Below, one piece after another: positions 1-9,898 of a stretch of DNA of 64,000 nucleotides. Source of the stretch: Spartobacteria bacterium. Its GTDB lineage: Bacteria; Verrucomicrobiota; Verrucomicrobiia; Chthoniobacterales; UBA6821. Each line of letters opens with the position of its first letter. Within the stretch, counting starts at the first letter, position 1. The translations under genes and the position numbers were made by a program. Under the pieces are notes generated by a model. The model ran no database searches. It saw nothing but the letters and a program-made list of their open reading frames with translations, and had not been told where the DNA came from. The stretch lies in NCBI GenBank assembly GCA_947487385.1, contig CANKWU010000009.1:1-64000 (forward strand). Direction: 5' to 3'.

Positions 1-263
1 TTAGAGGCATTAGTCGCATAACCCACATAAGTATTGGAGTAGGCATTGGTGCCAGAGGTGAAGTTGGTGGTCTGACCGGAGGAGTTCGATCCGACATAGA
101 GGTCGGTGCTTTGTGCCTGAACTCTACCCATCAATCCCAGGCTCATCCCCAGACCTCCTAGGAGGATCAAGAGGAAGGAATAAAAGTTGGGAGATTTGGG
201 AAGTTGCGACTTTCCCGGAAACCTAATCACCGTAGATCGTGCAGTGTCTACGTGTTTCTCCAT
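1..263 (-). CDS. Autotransporter-like secreted protein, N-terminal fragment
   Basis: Open reading frame running off the left edge; only the first 87 codons are present. It starts with about 27 polar residues, then a hydrophobic core (about residues 28-45) and a likely signal peptidase I site after VQAQ near residue 51. This long signal peptide resembles those of autotransporters. The mature part begins STDLYVGSNSSG and is rich in Asn, Ser, Thr and Tyr, as in the repeat-rich passenger domains of verrucomicrobial autotransporters. The ATG at 263 lies at the predicted transcription start of a near-consensus promoter. An in-frame ATG at 284 would lie between the -35 and -10 boxes and is unlikely. 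Family assignment is inferred from composition only; the passenger and barrel lie outside the window. Confidence 0.6.
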   Translation of the reverse strand, partial: MEKHVDTARSTVIRFPGKSQLPKSPNFYSFLLILLGGLGMSLGLMGRVQAQSTDLYVGSNSSGQTTNFTSGTNAYSNTYVGYATNAS

Positions 264-269
264 ATAGAG

Positions 270-297
270 AGTATATGAAGACATCTATAGTTGTCAA
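270..297 (-). promoter_or_regulatory. Sigma-70 promoter of the autotransporter-like gene
   Basis: On the minus strand TTGACA (297-292) and TATACT (275-270) are separated by 16 bases. This is close to the sigma-70 consensus. The expected start of transcription, about 7 bases past the -10 box, coincides with the A of the ATG at 263, so the mRNA may be leaderless. Confidence 0.65.
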
Positions 298-431
298 AGA
301 TTCAAATAAAATATCATTTCCCTCTTAAATAGAAGAGTTGAGAGGTTGGAGCGGAAAGGCTCCAGGATCATGGCTTCGGCAAAGAACAATCGCGCTATCG
401 CGAGGGCAAACATCCCAAGAGTGTTGAACCC

Positions 432-2444
<2,013 letters not shown>

Positions 2445-2658
2445 GAAGGATAAGAACTTGGAAGCAGGGAAACGGGAGGGGTAGAATAATCAGGGTTGCA
2501 GGAGAACAGGAAGCAATTGAGGGATTTTCTAAGGTTCCCTTACGACGGGTGGACAAAGGCCGATATCTGCTCGCAACTGATGCCATAGTTGCCGACCTCA
2601 GGATGAAGCGTGGCGCGAAATTAAAAAGGGTATCTCTTCTTCAGAAGGAACATTCTGA

Positions 2659-4035
2659 TTATTTCTGATTGACGTAAAAGTAACTGCCAACAGCACGACA
2701 TAGTTCGAATTGAGACTTATTATATGCGGCAAGGATGTTTACGTAATCGAGCCTGATCTGAGTGATAGTTCTTTCAGCATCAATGGCCTCCATGACTTCC
2801 GCTACACCGAATTCCTTGCGTTCGCACGTAACCACCAAAAATTTGTTGGCGGCTATGAGTGCTTTCTGAGCTGTGGAAATTTGGCTACCCAGAGAAAGCA
2901 TCCGTGTGTGCGCATCCACGACCTGACGAATGACTTCGTTGCGATACTTTTTGTTTTCCAACTCGCTCTCCTTGACTTGGGCGCTGGCTTTGTCGATTCG
3001 CCCCTTATCGAAAAGGCCGCCCGGCCCGATTTTCCAAGAGATTCCGACAAAGTAATCGGTGGAATTGTTAAAATTATTCGCACCGGCATTCCCCACGCCT
3101 CCTCCAAGGCCACCCCAGAACGTTGCCATCCCAAGAGTGGGAATGGCGGGCCCGTAAACTGCCCCGGACTTGGTGGTTCGAGCGGCTTGAACTTGAGCGT
3201 TTGCTTTAAGAAGCTCAGGACGGAAAGCTAGGGCCTTTCCTACCAAGGACCCAAGCGTCTCTTTTTCGTCGAAGAACGAAATAGGCGTGAGGTTGGTCTG
3301 GTCGGGGACAAGCTCAATAGCGGGATCAAGATTGAGGATTTGCGACAGCCAGGCGGCGGCGATTCTTTGATGTGCCCGAGCTTGCTCCAGAATGAGTTGG
3401 AATTTTTGCTCCTGGGTGACCGCCTGATACATGTCCCCTTTAAAGGAGATACCGCTATTGGCTGCGCGTTCCACCTGACTGGAGTAGCCGCTGGCGATGT
3501 GCAGGGATTCGTCCGCAACATCGACTGCGGCCTTGGCTGCGGCAAGGTCGAAGAAGGCAACGGCTGCCTGATAAATAGTATCCTGCCACTGGGCATCCGT
3601 GGCATGCTTGGCGGCTTTGACGAGCTGATGAGTGGCAAGGGAGTTGTAGATGGCCTCGCCGATTTGAATCTCCGATAAAAACCCTCCGCCTACACGAGTT
3701 TGCTGCTTGTCGACATCGACTATCGGACCATGCACTTCCTGTATATTGCCGTCGTGCTGCGCGAACCCGGGGCCCCCGGAAAGCGAGGGAACGAATTTCT
3801 CGAGAGCAATCAGGTGATTCGCCCTCGCCTCGATTAGCCGCTGTTCGACAATCTTAATGTCGAGATTATTGACTCCCGCAAGGCGCAGCGAAGCTGTGAG
3901 GTTAATATGTTGAGGAGCGCCATCCGCGGAAGCTCTTTCCACCTCCTCAGACGCAGAGGCGCAACAGGGCAGGAGAGGTGCAAAGCATAAAGCGAGGGCG
4001 TAAAATGCGATGAACCGGTGATCCGTGATTCTCAC
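2659..4035 (-). CDS. TolC-family outer membrane efflux protein
   Basis: A 458-residue outer membrane factor that would form the exit duct of the RND pump encoded just upstream. The N-terminus is a signal peptide with a hydrophobic stretch to about residue 27 (ending near CCASAS). The sequence then shows the two-fold OEP repeat with long helical segments such as LIEARANHLIALEKF and the second-repeat ARTTKSGAVYGPAIPTLG region. Its start overlaps the stop of the adaptor gene by four bases (ATGA), so translation is probably coupled. It is the last gene of purN-pump-adaptor-TolC. The Cys pair in the signal region raises the option of a lipoprotein, but the lipobox is poor. Confidence 0.85.
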   Translation of the reverse strand: MRITDHRFIAFYALALCFAPLLPCCASASEEVERASADGAPQHINLTASLRLAGVNNLDIKIVEQRLIEARANHLIALEKFVPSLSGGPGFAQHDGNIQEVHGPIVDVDKQQTRVGGGFLSEIQIGEAIYNSLATHQLVKAAKHATDAQWQDTIYQAAVAFFDLAAAKAAVDVADESLHIASGYSSQVERAANSGISFKGDMYQAVTQEQKFQLILEQARAHQRIAAAWLSQILNLDPAIELVPDQTNLTPISFFDEKETLGSLVGKALAFRPELLKANAQVQAARTTKSGAVYGPAIPTLGMATFWGGLGGGVGNAGANNFNNSTDYFVGISWKIGPGGLFDKGRIDKASAQVKESELENKKYRNEVIRQVVDAHTRMLSLGSQISTAQKALIAANKFLVVTCERKEFGVAEVMEAIDAERTITQIRLDYVNILAAYNKSQFELCRAVGSYFYVNQK

Positions 4036-5084
4036 TTTGGTTCAATGGTTTGAATAGCCTGGCCCTCGGTGAGGGGGCGCTTTCCTGGGAGAATAATTTT
4101 TTCATTCGGAAGAACCCCTTCCAGAACCTCGACATTTAAACCATCATCAAAGCCCACTTTGATGGGAGTTTTCCTTGCCTTCCCGTCCACTGATTTCATG
4201 ACCGAGGATGACGCCTTTTCGGTGACGATAGCACCCTTTGGTAAAAGGAGGACATCGGGATGTTTTTCGACGCCAATGCTGGCGCGTGCATACATGCCAG
4301 GACGGAGAACCAGACTGGCGTTGGGAATATCCGCTTCTACAAGCATCGCTCGAAGCGTCCCATCCAGCTCATAACTAAAACGGGTGACAGAACCCGTAAA
4401 GGTCTGGCCAGGAAGGCCTTCGACACTGAATTTGACCGGTTGGCCATTTTTGACGAGCGAGGCGTCGGCCTCAGGAATAGCTATCTGCATCCGGACAATA
4501 CTAAAGTCCGCAAGCGTGAAAAGCGCCGCATTGTCGGGGACGCTTCCCGTGCTGGCAGCGGGAACAAATGCACCCGGATCCAAATATCGCATCGTAATGA
4601 CGCCATCGAAGGGGGCTTTGATCTTTGCGAAGTTCTGCATGGTTTCAATACGGCTGATCTCTGCCGAGCTGACCTCAAGGGCTGCCTCCGCCTTGTCCAC
4701 GGCAATGGGAACGATCAAATCGGGCGCCCGTTTACCCGCCTCGCGCAAGCGTCTGGCCTCTGCTTCGGCCAGTTTCGCATCGGCTTTAAATTTCCGGAGG
4801 TCGGCATCTAACTCGGGAACTTCGATTTCAGCCAGAAGCTGTCCCTTTCTAACACTATCGCCTTTATCAACCGTGACCTTTCCAAGATAGCCGCCGACCC
4901 TTGCATAGAGGGTGGCCTGCTGATTGGCATGAATCGAGCCGGGGAGGGTGACAAAGCGGATAATTTCGCCTCGCTGCGGCTGGACTGTCTGAACTTGAGG
5001 GGCGAGATCGGCTCCTGTCGACGTTTCGGGAATAGCAAGCGTTAGAAATAGGATGATGATAAGCCTATGAGTAATGGTTTGCAT
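4032..5084 (-). CDS. RND efflux periplasmic adaptor subunit (HlyD/AcrA type)
   Basis: A 350-residue membrane fusion protein linking the inner-membrane RND pump to the outer-membrane channel. There is a signal peptide (about 1-24), a lipoyl/barrel-sandwich half starting at YARVGGYLGKVTVDKGDSV, a helical hairpin rich in Ala, Glu and Arg (LAEAEARRLREAGKR), the second half ETMQNFAKIKAPFDGVIT, then beta-barrel and membrane-proximal domains. It is short compared with AcrA (about 397). It lies 5 bases after the pump gene and overlaps the TolC gene by ATGA. Confidence 0.88.
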   Translation of the reverse strand: MQTITHRLIIILFLTLAIPETSTGADLAPQVQTVQPQRGEIIRFVTLPGSIHANQQATLYARVGGYLGKVTVDKGDSVRKGQLLAEIEVPELDADLRKFKADAKLAEAEARRLREAGKRAPDLIVPIAVDKAEAALEVSSAEISRIETMQNFAKIKAPFDGVITMRYLDPGAFVPAASTGSVPDNAALFTLADFSIVRMQIAIPEADASLVKNGQPVKFSVEGLPGQTFTGSVTRFSYELDGTLRAMLVEADIPNASLVLRPGMYARASIGVEKHPDVLLLPKGAIVTEKASSSVMKSVDGKARKTPIKVGFDDGLNVEVLEGVLPNEKIILPGKRPLTEGQAIQTIEPK

Positions 5085-5089
5085 GGGGA

Positions 5090-8000
5090 TCAGGTGGCTT
5101 TTCCTTCCGGAATAAAAGTGACTGGGGAAATATAGTGGTTGCTGGTTGGATCTTCCGCGTCAAGCGAGACCGAGACGCGTCCGGAACGTTGGCGGACAAT
5201 GGAAAATATCACCGGTAAAATGAAGAGCGCAGCGATTGTGGAAGCGAACAAACCGCCGATGACGGCCCGACCGAGAGGCGCGATCTGTTCGCCTCCTTCG
5301 CCCAGGCCGAATGCCATCGGAAGCATTCCCGCCATCATGGCGAAGCTCGTCATAAGAATCGGCCGAAGGCGGCTCGTCGCACCCTCGATAGCGGCGGCGG
5401 GTGAAGCTGCTCCGCCGAGCCTTGAGCGCTCCGCAAAGGTCACGAGCAGGATGGCATTGGCCATTGCCACGCCAACAGCCATAATCGCCCCAATCGCCGA
5501 CTGAATGTTGACGGTCGTGCCGGTAACCCAAAGCATTGATGTCACACCGGCAAGGACCGCAGGAATTGTCGAGACGGCCACAAGCGATAGCTGCGCAGAC
5601 TGAAAGTTCGCCGTCAGCAGCAGAAAAATCACCAGAACCGCAACCAGCAATCCGGAGCGAAAGCCACCGAGGAGTTCCCGGAGAGTAGGAATCTGGCCTC
5701 GAATGTTCACCGTGGTCTTTGCCGGCAATGGGCCGATGTCCGAGATTGCCTTTTCAACAGCACGGGACACATGGCCGAGATCGGAATGGTAAATATTGGC
5801 CGTGACGGAGACAACGCGGCTCATATTGTAGCGCTCGTACTGGCCCACGGCGGCTCCCGGAGCAATCGAGGCGATATTTCGGAGCAGGACGCTACCGCTT
5901 ATTTTGCTGGTGACGGGCACGTTTTTTAAATCCTCGATTGAACGGCTTTCGGTTTGAGGGATTTGTACCTGGAGGTTGTAGCTGACGCCGGACTTCGAAT
6001 CGGCCCAGTAGTTGGCCGTCGTGAATCGGCTTGAGGTTGTGGCTGGCACCAGAGAATGGGTGACATCGCTCATACTCACGCCCATCAGTCCGGCGCGTTC
6101 GCGATCCACATTCACATCCACCGTGGGGTAATCCAACGACTGGGCAAATTGAATATCCCTCAGTTCGCGGACCTGTCTGAGTTTTTGGTAAATCTTTTCC
6201 GCATATTCACGACTGACGGCTAAGTCGGGGCCGCTTACGGCGACCTCAATGGGCGTGTTCGAGCCAAAGCTCATTACTCGATTCACGATGTCGCTTGGTT
6301 CAAAGGAAAAGAGCACTTGTGGCATCTCCACGGCAAAACGTTTGCGCAGGCGTTCTTTTAATTCCTCGGTGCGGACTGTAGCTCCATCCCTCAACCGGAT
6401 AGCAAGCCAACCCTCCTCAGGCCCACCGTTCCAGAGATGAATAAAGTTGATTGGGTAATTAGACCCGTGCACGCCGACAAGTCCGATGGTGAGCGCAATG
6501 TTCTCCTTGCCTACTTCATCTGCAATGATGTCGAGCGCCTGTTTTGCATAAATTTCGGTGTTTTGCACCTGCGTTCCGGAGGGCGCGCGGAGGCGCATTG
6601 CGAATTGGCCCGTGTCGGCGTGCGGAAAGATTTCAAGGCCCAGTTGGCTTCCAAAGCTGACGATCACAAGAGCGGTTACTCCAAGATAAGAACCCAACAG
6701 CACCCACCGAAGCCGCATGGATTGCTTTAAAAGTTGCCCATAGCGTGCACGCAGGCGTGCATAAAATGAGGCATCTTGGATTTCCCCCTCATGCCCGCGC
6801 ATGAACCAAATGGACAGGATGGGTACCAGGGTGCTGGAAAGTATGTAGGAGGCCGCCATGGAAAAGCCGACTGACAGAGCCAGCGGCGTAAAGAGAGCCT
6901 TGGCGGGACCGGTCATGAACAACGCCGGAAGAAAGACTGCCAGAATGCAGAGCATGGCAAGGAATCTGGGGAGGGTTGTCTCTCGGGTTGCGTTGAGGAC
7001 CGACAGGCTAAGGGGAGTTCCTTTGGCCAGATAGGAATGAATGTTTTCGACGGTCACCGTGGCTTCATCGATCAGGATGCCTACGGCCAACGCCAGGCCG
7101 CCAAGCGTCATAATGTTCACGTTCTGTCCGGTGAGCCAGAGTGCGAAACAGGCAGCAAGTAGCGATATTGGAATATTAATCACAACAATCAAGGCGGACC
7201 GCCAATCGCGCAGAAAGAGGAGCACCATGAGCCCCGTGAGAACAGCCCCGATTAGGCCTTCCTGGACGAGCGAGTGAATGGAATGCAGAACAACTGGCGT
7301 CTGGTCGAATTCAAAACTGACCTTAACGTCCTCAGGGAGTACGCTTTGGAATTTCGCAATGTTCTTTTTGACGAGATCGACGACGGCTAGGGTGGAGGCA
7401 TCCGCGCGTTTTGTTACAGGCATATAAACAGTGCGCTTTCCGTTCACCAATGCGTAGGAAGTAATGATGTCGGAGGTATCCTGTACTTTGGCCAGATCGC
7501 GGAGCAGGACCGCGCCGGTAACACTGGTCTTGATCGTCAGGCTCTCAAGATCCTTGATGTTTTTGGCCACAGCATTCATGGACACGATAGGGTATTGATC
7601 TCCTAGATTAATGTTGCCTGACGGGCTGATTAGATTGGCCTCGGAAATCGCTTGGACAATGGAATCCGGCGAAAGGTTATAGGAACGCATCTGTTCGGGA
7701 TTGATATTGATGACAATCGTGCGGGCGCTGCCTCCAAATGGGGGAGGTGCCGAGACGCCTGGTAACGTCGCAAAGACTGGCCTCACAAGGTTTAGCGCCG
7801 CATCTTGGATTTGGCCGACTGTCCGTTCAGGGTTGTCACTCGAGAAAACGAGATAGCCGACCGGCACGCTTCCCGCATCAAATCTCGTGATGAAAGGCCC
7901 GGGGGTTCCAGCTGGCATGAATGCGCGGGCGCGGTTCACGTAGGCTACGGTCTCAGCCATTGCGCTCGACATGTCAGTGCCGGGGTGGAATTGGAGCTTC

Positions 8001-8272
8001 ATGATGGAAGCTCCCTGGATTGATTTCGATTCCACGTGTTCGATGCCGGTGATGTAGAGGAAGTGATATTCGTAATAGAAGGTGAAATAGCCCTCCATTT
8101 GCGCCGGATCCATACCACCGTAGGGTTGAGCAACGTAAATTGTGGGAACTCCCAGGGATGGAAAGATGTCCCGTGTCATCCGTTGAATGGAAAGAAAGCC
8201 CCCCAGAATAATCGCTATGACGAGAACAATAACCGTCAATGGCCGTCGTAATGATAGGGTTACAATGTTCAT
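5090..8272 (-). CDS. RND efflux pump permease (AcrB/HAE1-like subfamily)
   Basis: A 1060-residue inner-membrane proton-driven exporter with twelve predicted helices and two large periplasmic loops. It begins with the family N-terminus MNIVTLSLRRPLTVIVLVIA. In TM4 the proton-relay pair of AcrB (D407/D408) is D402/E403 here (GILIDEATVTVEN). In TM10 the AcrB lysine K940 is replaced by Ala at about residue 938 (GVAMANAILLV). The DE pair and missing lysine point to a distinct RND branch, so substrates cannot be guessed from AcrB. The start codon overlaps the purN stop (ATGA), and adaptor and TolC genes follow directly. Confidence 0.9.
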   Translation of the reverse strand: MNIVTLSLRRPLTVIVLVIAIILGGFLSIQRMTRDIFPSLGVPTIYVAQPYGGMDPAQMEGYFTFYYEYHFLYITGIEHVESKSIQGASIMKLQFHPGTDMSSAMAETVAYVNRARAFMPAGTPGPFITRFDAGSVPVGYLVFSSDNPERTVGQIQDAALNLVRPVFATLPGVSAPPPFGGSARTIVININPEQMRSYNLSPDSIVQAISEANLISPSGNINLGDQYPIVSMNAVAKNIKDLESLTIKTSVTGAVLLRDLAKVQDTSDIITSYALVNGKRTVYMPVTKRADASTLAVVDLVKKNIAKFQSVLPEDVKVSFEFDQTPVVLHSIHSLVQEGLIGAVLTGLMVLLFLRDWRSALIVVINIPISLLAACFALWLTGQNVNIMTLGGLALAVGILIDEATVTVENIHSYLAKGTPLSLSVLNATRETTLPRFLAMLCILAVFLPALFMTGPAKALFTPLALSVGFSMAASYILSSTLVPILSIWFMRGHEGEIQDASFYARLRARYGQLLKQSMRLRWVLLGSYLGVTALVIVSFGSQLGLEIFPHADTGQFAMRLRAPSGTQVQNTEIYAKQALDIIADEVGKENIALTIGLVGVHGSNYPINFIHLWNGGPEEGWLAIRLRDGATVRTEELKERLRKRFAVEMPQVLFSFEPSDIVNRVMSFGSNTPIEVAVSGPDLAVSREYAEKIYQKLRQVRELRDIQFAQSLDYPTVDVNVDRERAGLMGVSMSDVTHSLVPATTSSRFTTANYWADSKSGVSYNLQVQIPQTESRSIEDLKNVPVTSKISGSVLLRNIASIAPGAAVGQYERYNMSRVVSVTANIYHSDLGHVSRAVEKAISDIGPLPAKTTVNIRGQIPTLRELLGGFRSGLLVAVLVIFLLLTANFQSAQLSLVAVSTIPAVLAGVTSMLWVTGTTVNIQSAIGAIMAVGVAMANAILLVTFAERSRLGGAASPAAAIEGATSRLRPILMTSFAMMAGMLPMAFGLGEGGEQIAPLGRAVIGGLFASTIAALFILPVIFSIVRQRSGRVSVSLDAEDPTSNHYISPVTFIPEGKAT

Positions 8273-8868
8273 TTTGGAGAAGGAGTTTTCCCTCGAATTG
8301 TCCCTGCGAATTCGCGGACGATACGAGGATAGAGCTCGTGCTCAGCCACCTGGATCCGAGCATGCAGCGACTCGGCGGTATCACCAGGAAGAACGGGAAC
8401 GTAGCTTTGACCCAAAATCGCGCCCGTATCGACTCCGGCATCGACGAGATGGACAGTGCAACCGGCTTCGGACACGCCTGCCTCGAAGGCCTGACGCCAG
8501 GCCTCCAGTCCTCGGAAGGCAGGCAGGAGCGATGGATGGATATTCAGGATACGGCCAGGGAAGGCCTGCAGAAGGGGGTCCTTGATGACCCGCATGAATC
8601 CCGCCAGCACGACGAAATCAACCTTGGCCTCCCGGAGTAAGCGGACAATTTCTTCCTCTGCTTCGGATGACATCTTCGTCCGGAAGGAACCCGGAGCGAC
8701 AAAGTGACAGGGGATTTCAAACTCCCGGGCCAGATTCAGAATGCCCGCATGCTCTACATCGGAGAGGACGATCACTGGGTGAGCACCCAAGGTTCCGAAC
8801 TGAAAAGCCTCCGCTAGGGCTCTGAAGTTGGATCCTTTTCCCGATCCAAGCACCCCGAAACGGAGCAT
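8269..8868 (-). CDS. purN: Phosphoribosylglycinamide formyltransferase, PurN type
   Basis: A 199-residue GART that transfers formyl from 10-formyl-THF to GAR, the third step of purine synthesis. It opens with LRFGVLGSGKGSNFRAL, the phosphate-binding loop of the family. The catalytic Asn-His motif is seen in ILNIHPSLLPAFRG, and the catalytic Asp in GCTVHLVDAGVDTGAIL. The ATG at 8868 gives the conserved N-terminus; a longer in-frame extension to 8988 would run into the terminator and rpmA. The stop overlaps the RND pump start by ATGA, an unusual partner for a purine gene. A terminator separates it from rpmA upstream. Confidence 0.92.
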   Translation of the reverse strand: MLRFGVLGSGKGSNFRALAEAFQFGTLGAHPVIVLSDVEHAGILNLAREFEIPCHFVAPGSFRTKMSSEAEEEIVRLLREAKVDFVVLAGFMRVIKDPLLQAFPGRILNIHPSLLPAFRGLEAWRQAFEAGVSEAGCTVHLVDAGVDTGAILGQSYVPVLPGDTAESLHARIQVAEHELYPRIVREFAGTIRGKTPSPK

Positions 8869-8890
8869 GGGAGATTCCCGGGAGGCCGAT

Positions 8891-8924
8891 AAAACAGAAA
8901 CCCCCGGCATGTGAGTGCCGAGGG
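8891..8924 (-). terminator. Rho-independent terminator after rpmA
   Basis: Nine-base-pair stem (8901-8909 with 8916-8924) and six-base loop. On the minus strand the stem is followed by TTTCTGTTTT. It ends the rplU-rpmA transcript just before purN. Confidence 0.85.
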
Positions 8925-8959
8925 TGTTCATCCCTTCTTGATGGGAAGAGAAGAGAGCC

Positions 8960-9229
8960 TTACTTGGCGGAAGCCTCTGCCGAAACAACAGGATCGACGT
9001 TCACGCGGCGACCGGCCTGATCGAAGCGTACCTTGCCCTCGATGAGAGACCAGATCGTGTAGTCACGTCCAAGACCGACATTGCGGCCGGGAACAAATTT
9101 GGTTCCACGCTGGCGGATGATGATATTGCCAGCGATAACGGTCTGATCACCGAATTTCTTCACACCGAGGCGTTTGCTTTCGCTATCGCGTCCATTCTTG
9201 ACGCTTCCCTGTCCTTTTTTATGTGCCAT
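8960..9229 (-). CDS. rpmA: 50S ribosomal protein L27
   Basis: An 89-residue L27, the large-subunit protein reaching the peptidyl transferase centre. It starts [22 protein letters not shown], with the typical basic N-terminal tail and no cleaved extension, followed by [27 protein letters not shown]-type family sequence. It lies 50 bases downstream of rplU, the usual order. A strong terminator follows. No Shine-Dalgarno precedes the ATG. Confidence 0.97.
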   Translation of the reverse strand: MAHKKGQGSVKNGRDSESKRLGVKKFGDQTVIAGNIIIRQRGTKFVPGRNVGLGRDYTIWSLIEGKVRFDQAGRRVNVDPVVSAEASAK

Positions 9230-9279
9230 GGCGGTAGGTGGGTTGGATTAAAGGTTTGGTTGAAAAAAGTGACGAATGA

Positions 9280-9594
9280 TTAGGCAGAGATCTTGGTGAT
9301 CTTGAGCTCGGTGAGCTGTCGGCGATGACCGACGGTGCGGTGATAACCTTTGCGGCGTTTGAACTTGAAGGCGATTACCTTCTCATCCTTGTACTGATCG
9401 ACGACCTCGGCCTGGACCGTGGCTCCGGATACGTGCGGCGTGCCAAGGGTGACCTTGTCGCCGTTCACGATGAGGAGGACATCGCTGAAAGTGGTCTCTT
9501 TGCCGGTTTCGACAGCGAGCTTCTCGACACTCAGGACGTCTCCCTCGGAGACGCGGTACTGCTTGCCGCCGGTTTGGATGATTGCGTAGGACAT
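9280..9594 (-). CDS. rplU: 50S ribosomal protein L21
   Basis: A 104-residue L21, a 23S rRNA-binding protein. The ATG at 9594 gives the conserved start MSYAIIQTGGKQYRVSEGD, and the C-terminus keeps FKFKRRKGYHRTVGHRR. A longer frame to 9687 adds residues that do not resemble L21. It forms the standard rplU-rpmA pair. The bases before the start are pyrimidine-rich with no Shine-Dalgarno. Confidence 0.97.
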   Translation of the reverse strand: MSYAIIQTGGKQYRVSEGDVLSVEKLAVETGKETTFSDVLLIVNGDKVTLGTPHVSGATVQAEVVDQYKDEKVIAFKFKRRKGYHRTVGHRRQLTELKITKISA

Positions 9595-9672
9595 GGGAAA
9601 ATCTTTGGAAAAGGAGTAAGAGGATGCCACGGAAGAGTTCGGGAGACAACAATATTTTTGTTTTTTTCCCTC

Positions 9673-9700
9673 TTGCCCGAATGTCATCTCCCCGTATGAT
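9673..9700 (+). promoter_or_regulatory. Promoter of tRNA-Leu
   Basis: TTGCCC (9673-9678), a 16-base spacer and TATGAT (9695-9700). Transcription would start about 10 bases before the tRNA, as expected for a single-tRNA unit. Confidence 0.5.
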
Positions 9701-9716
9701 GTTCAACCCATCTCTT

Positions 9717-9800
9717 GCTCGGGTGGTGAAATGGCAGACACGTGCGTTTAAGGGGCGCATGCCGAAAGGCATGAGGGTTCGAGTCCCTCCCCGAGCACCA
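9717..9800 (+). tRNA. tRNA-Leu, anticodon AAG, CCA encoded
   Basis: Class II tRNA of 84 bases. The acceptor stem GCTCGGG pairs fully with CCCGAGC (9790-9796), followed by A and an encoded CCA. The anticodon stem TGCGT/GCGCA (9743-9747/9755-9759) encloses the loop TTAAGGG, which puts AAG at 9750-9752. The long variable arm TGCCGAAAGGCA (9760-9771) and T arm GAGGG-TTCGAGT-CCCTC fit leucine identity. A34 is rare in bacterial leucine tRNAs, where GAG is usual; reading CUC would need deamination to inosine. Confidence 0.93.
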
Positions 9801-9801
9801 C

Positions 9802-9820
9802 CTCCAGCCCTTGGCTGGAG
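9802..9820 (+). terminator. Hairpin immediately after tRNA-Leu
   Basis: Perfect eight-base-pair stem CTCCAGCC/GGCTGGAG with a three-base loop, two bases after the CCA. No T-run follows, so it may be a processing or pause structure rather than a full intrinsic terminator. Confidence 0.45.
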
Positions 9821-9825
9821 TGGAA

Positions 9826-9898
9826 GAAAGTAAAAGGTATAAGGTGTAAAAGTCCTTTGTCGGTCAACTGACCTTAAACCTTCCTACCTTTTACCTTC
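9826..9898. repeat. Intergenic inverted-repeat element
   Basis: Two arms of 29 bases (9826-9854 and 9870-9898) are near-complementary, with a few mismatches and G-T pairs. They are made of short A/G words such as GTAAAAGGTA. The loop contains the palindrome GGTCAACTGACC. The right arm reaches the stop codon of the exonuclease gene. Similar A/G-word inverted repeats occur near 11664 and 63038. Confidence 0.6.

Noticed and set aside
146-146. Start at the in-frame ATG preceded by AGGAGG in the autotransporter-like gene
   Set aside because: It would delete the hydrophobic core of the signal peptide; AGGAGG there is the Gly-Gly codons by chance.
9595-9687. N-terminal extension of ribosomal protein L21
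   Set aside because: L21 starts MSYAIIQTGGKQYRV; the extra 31 residues are not conserved in the family.
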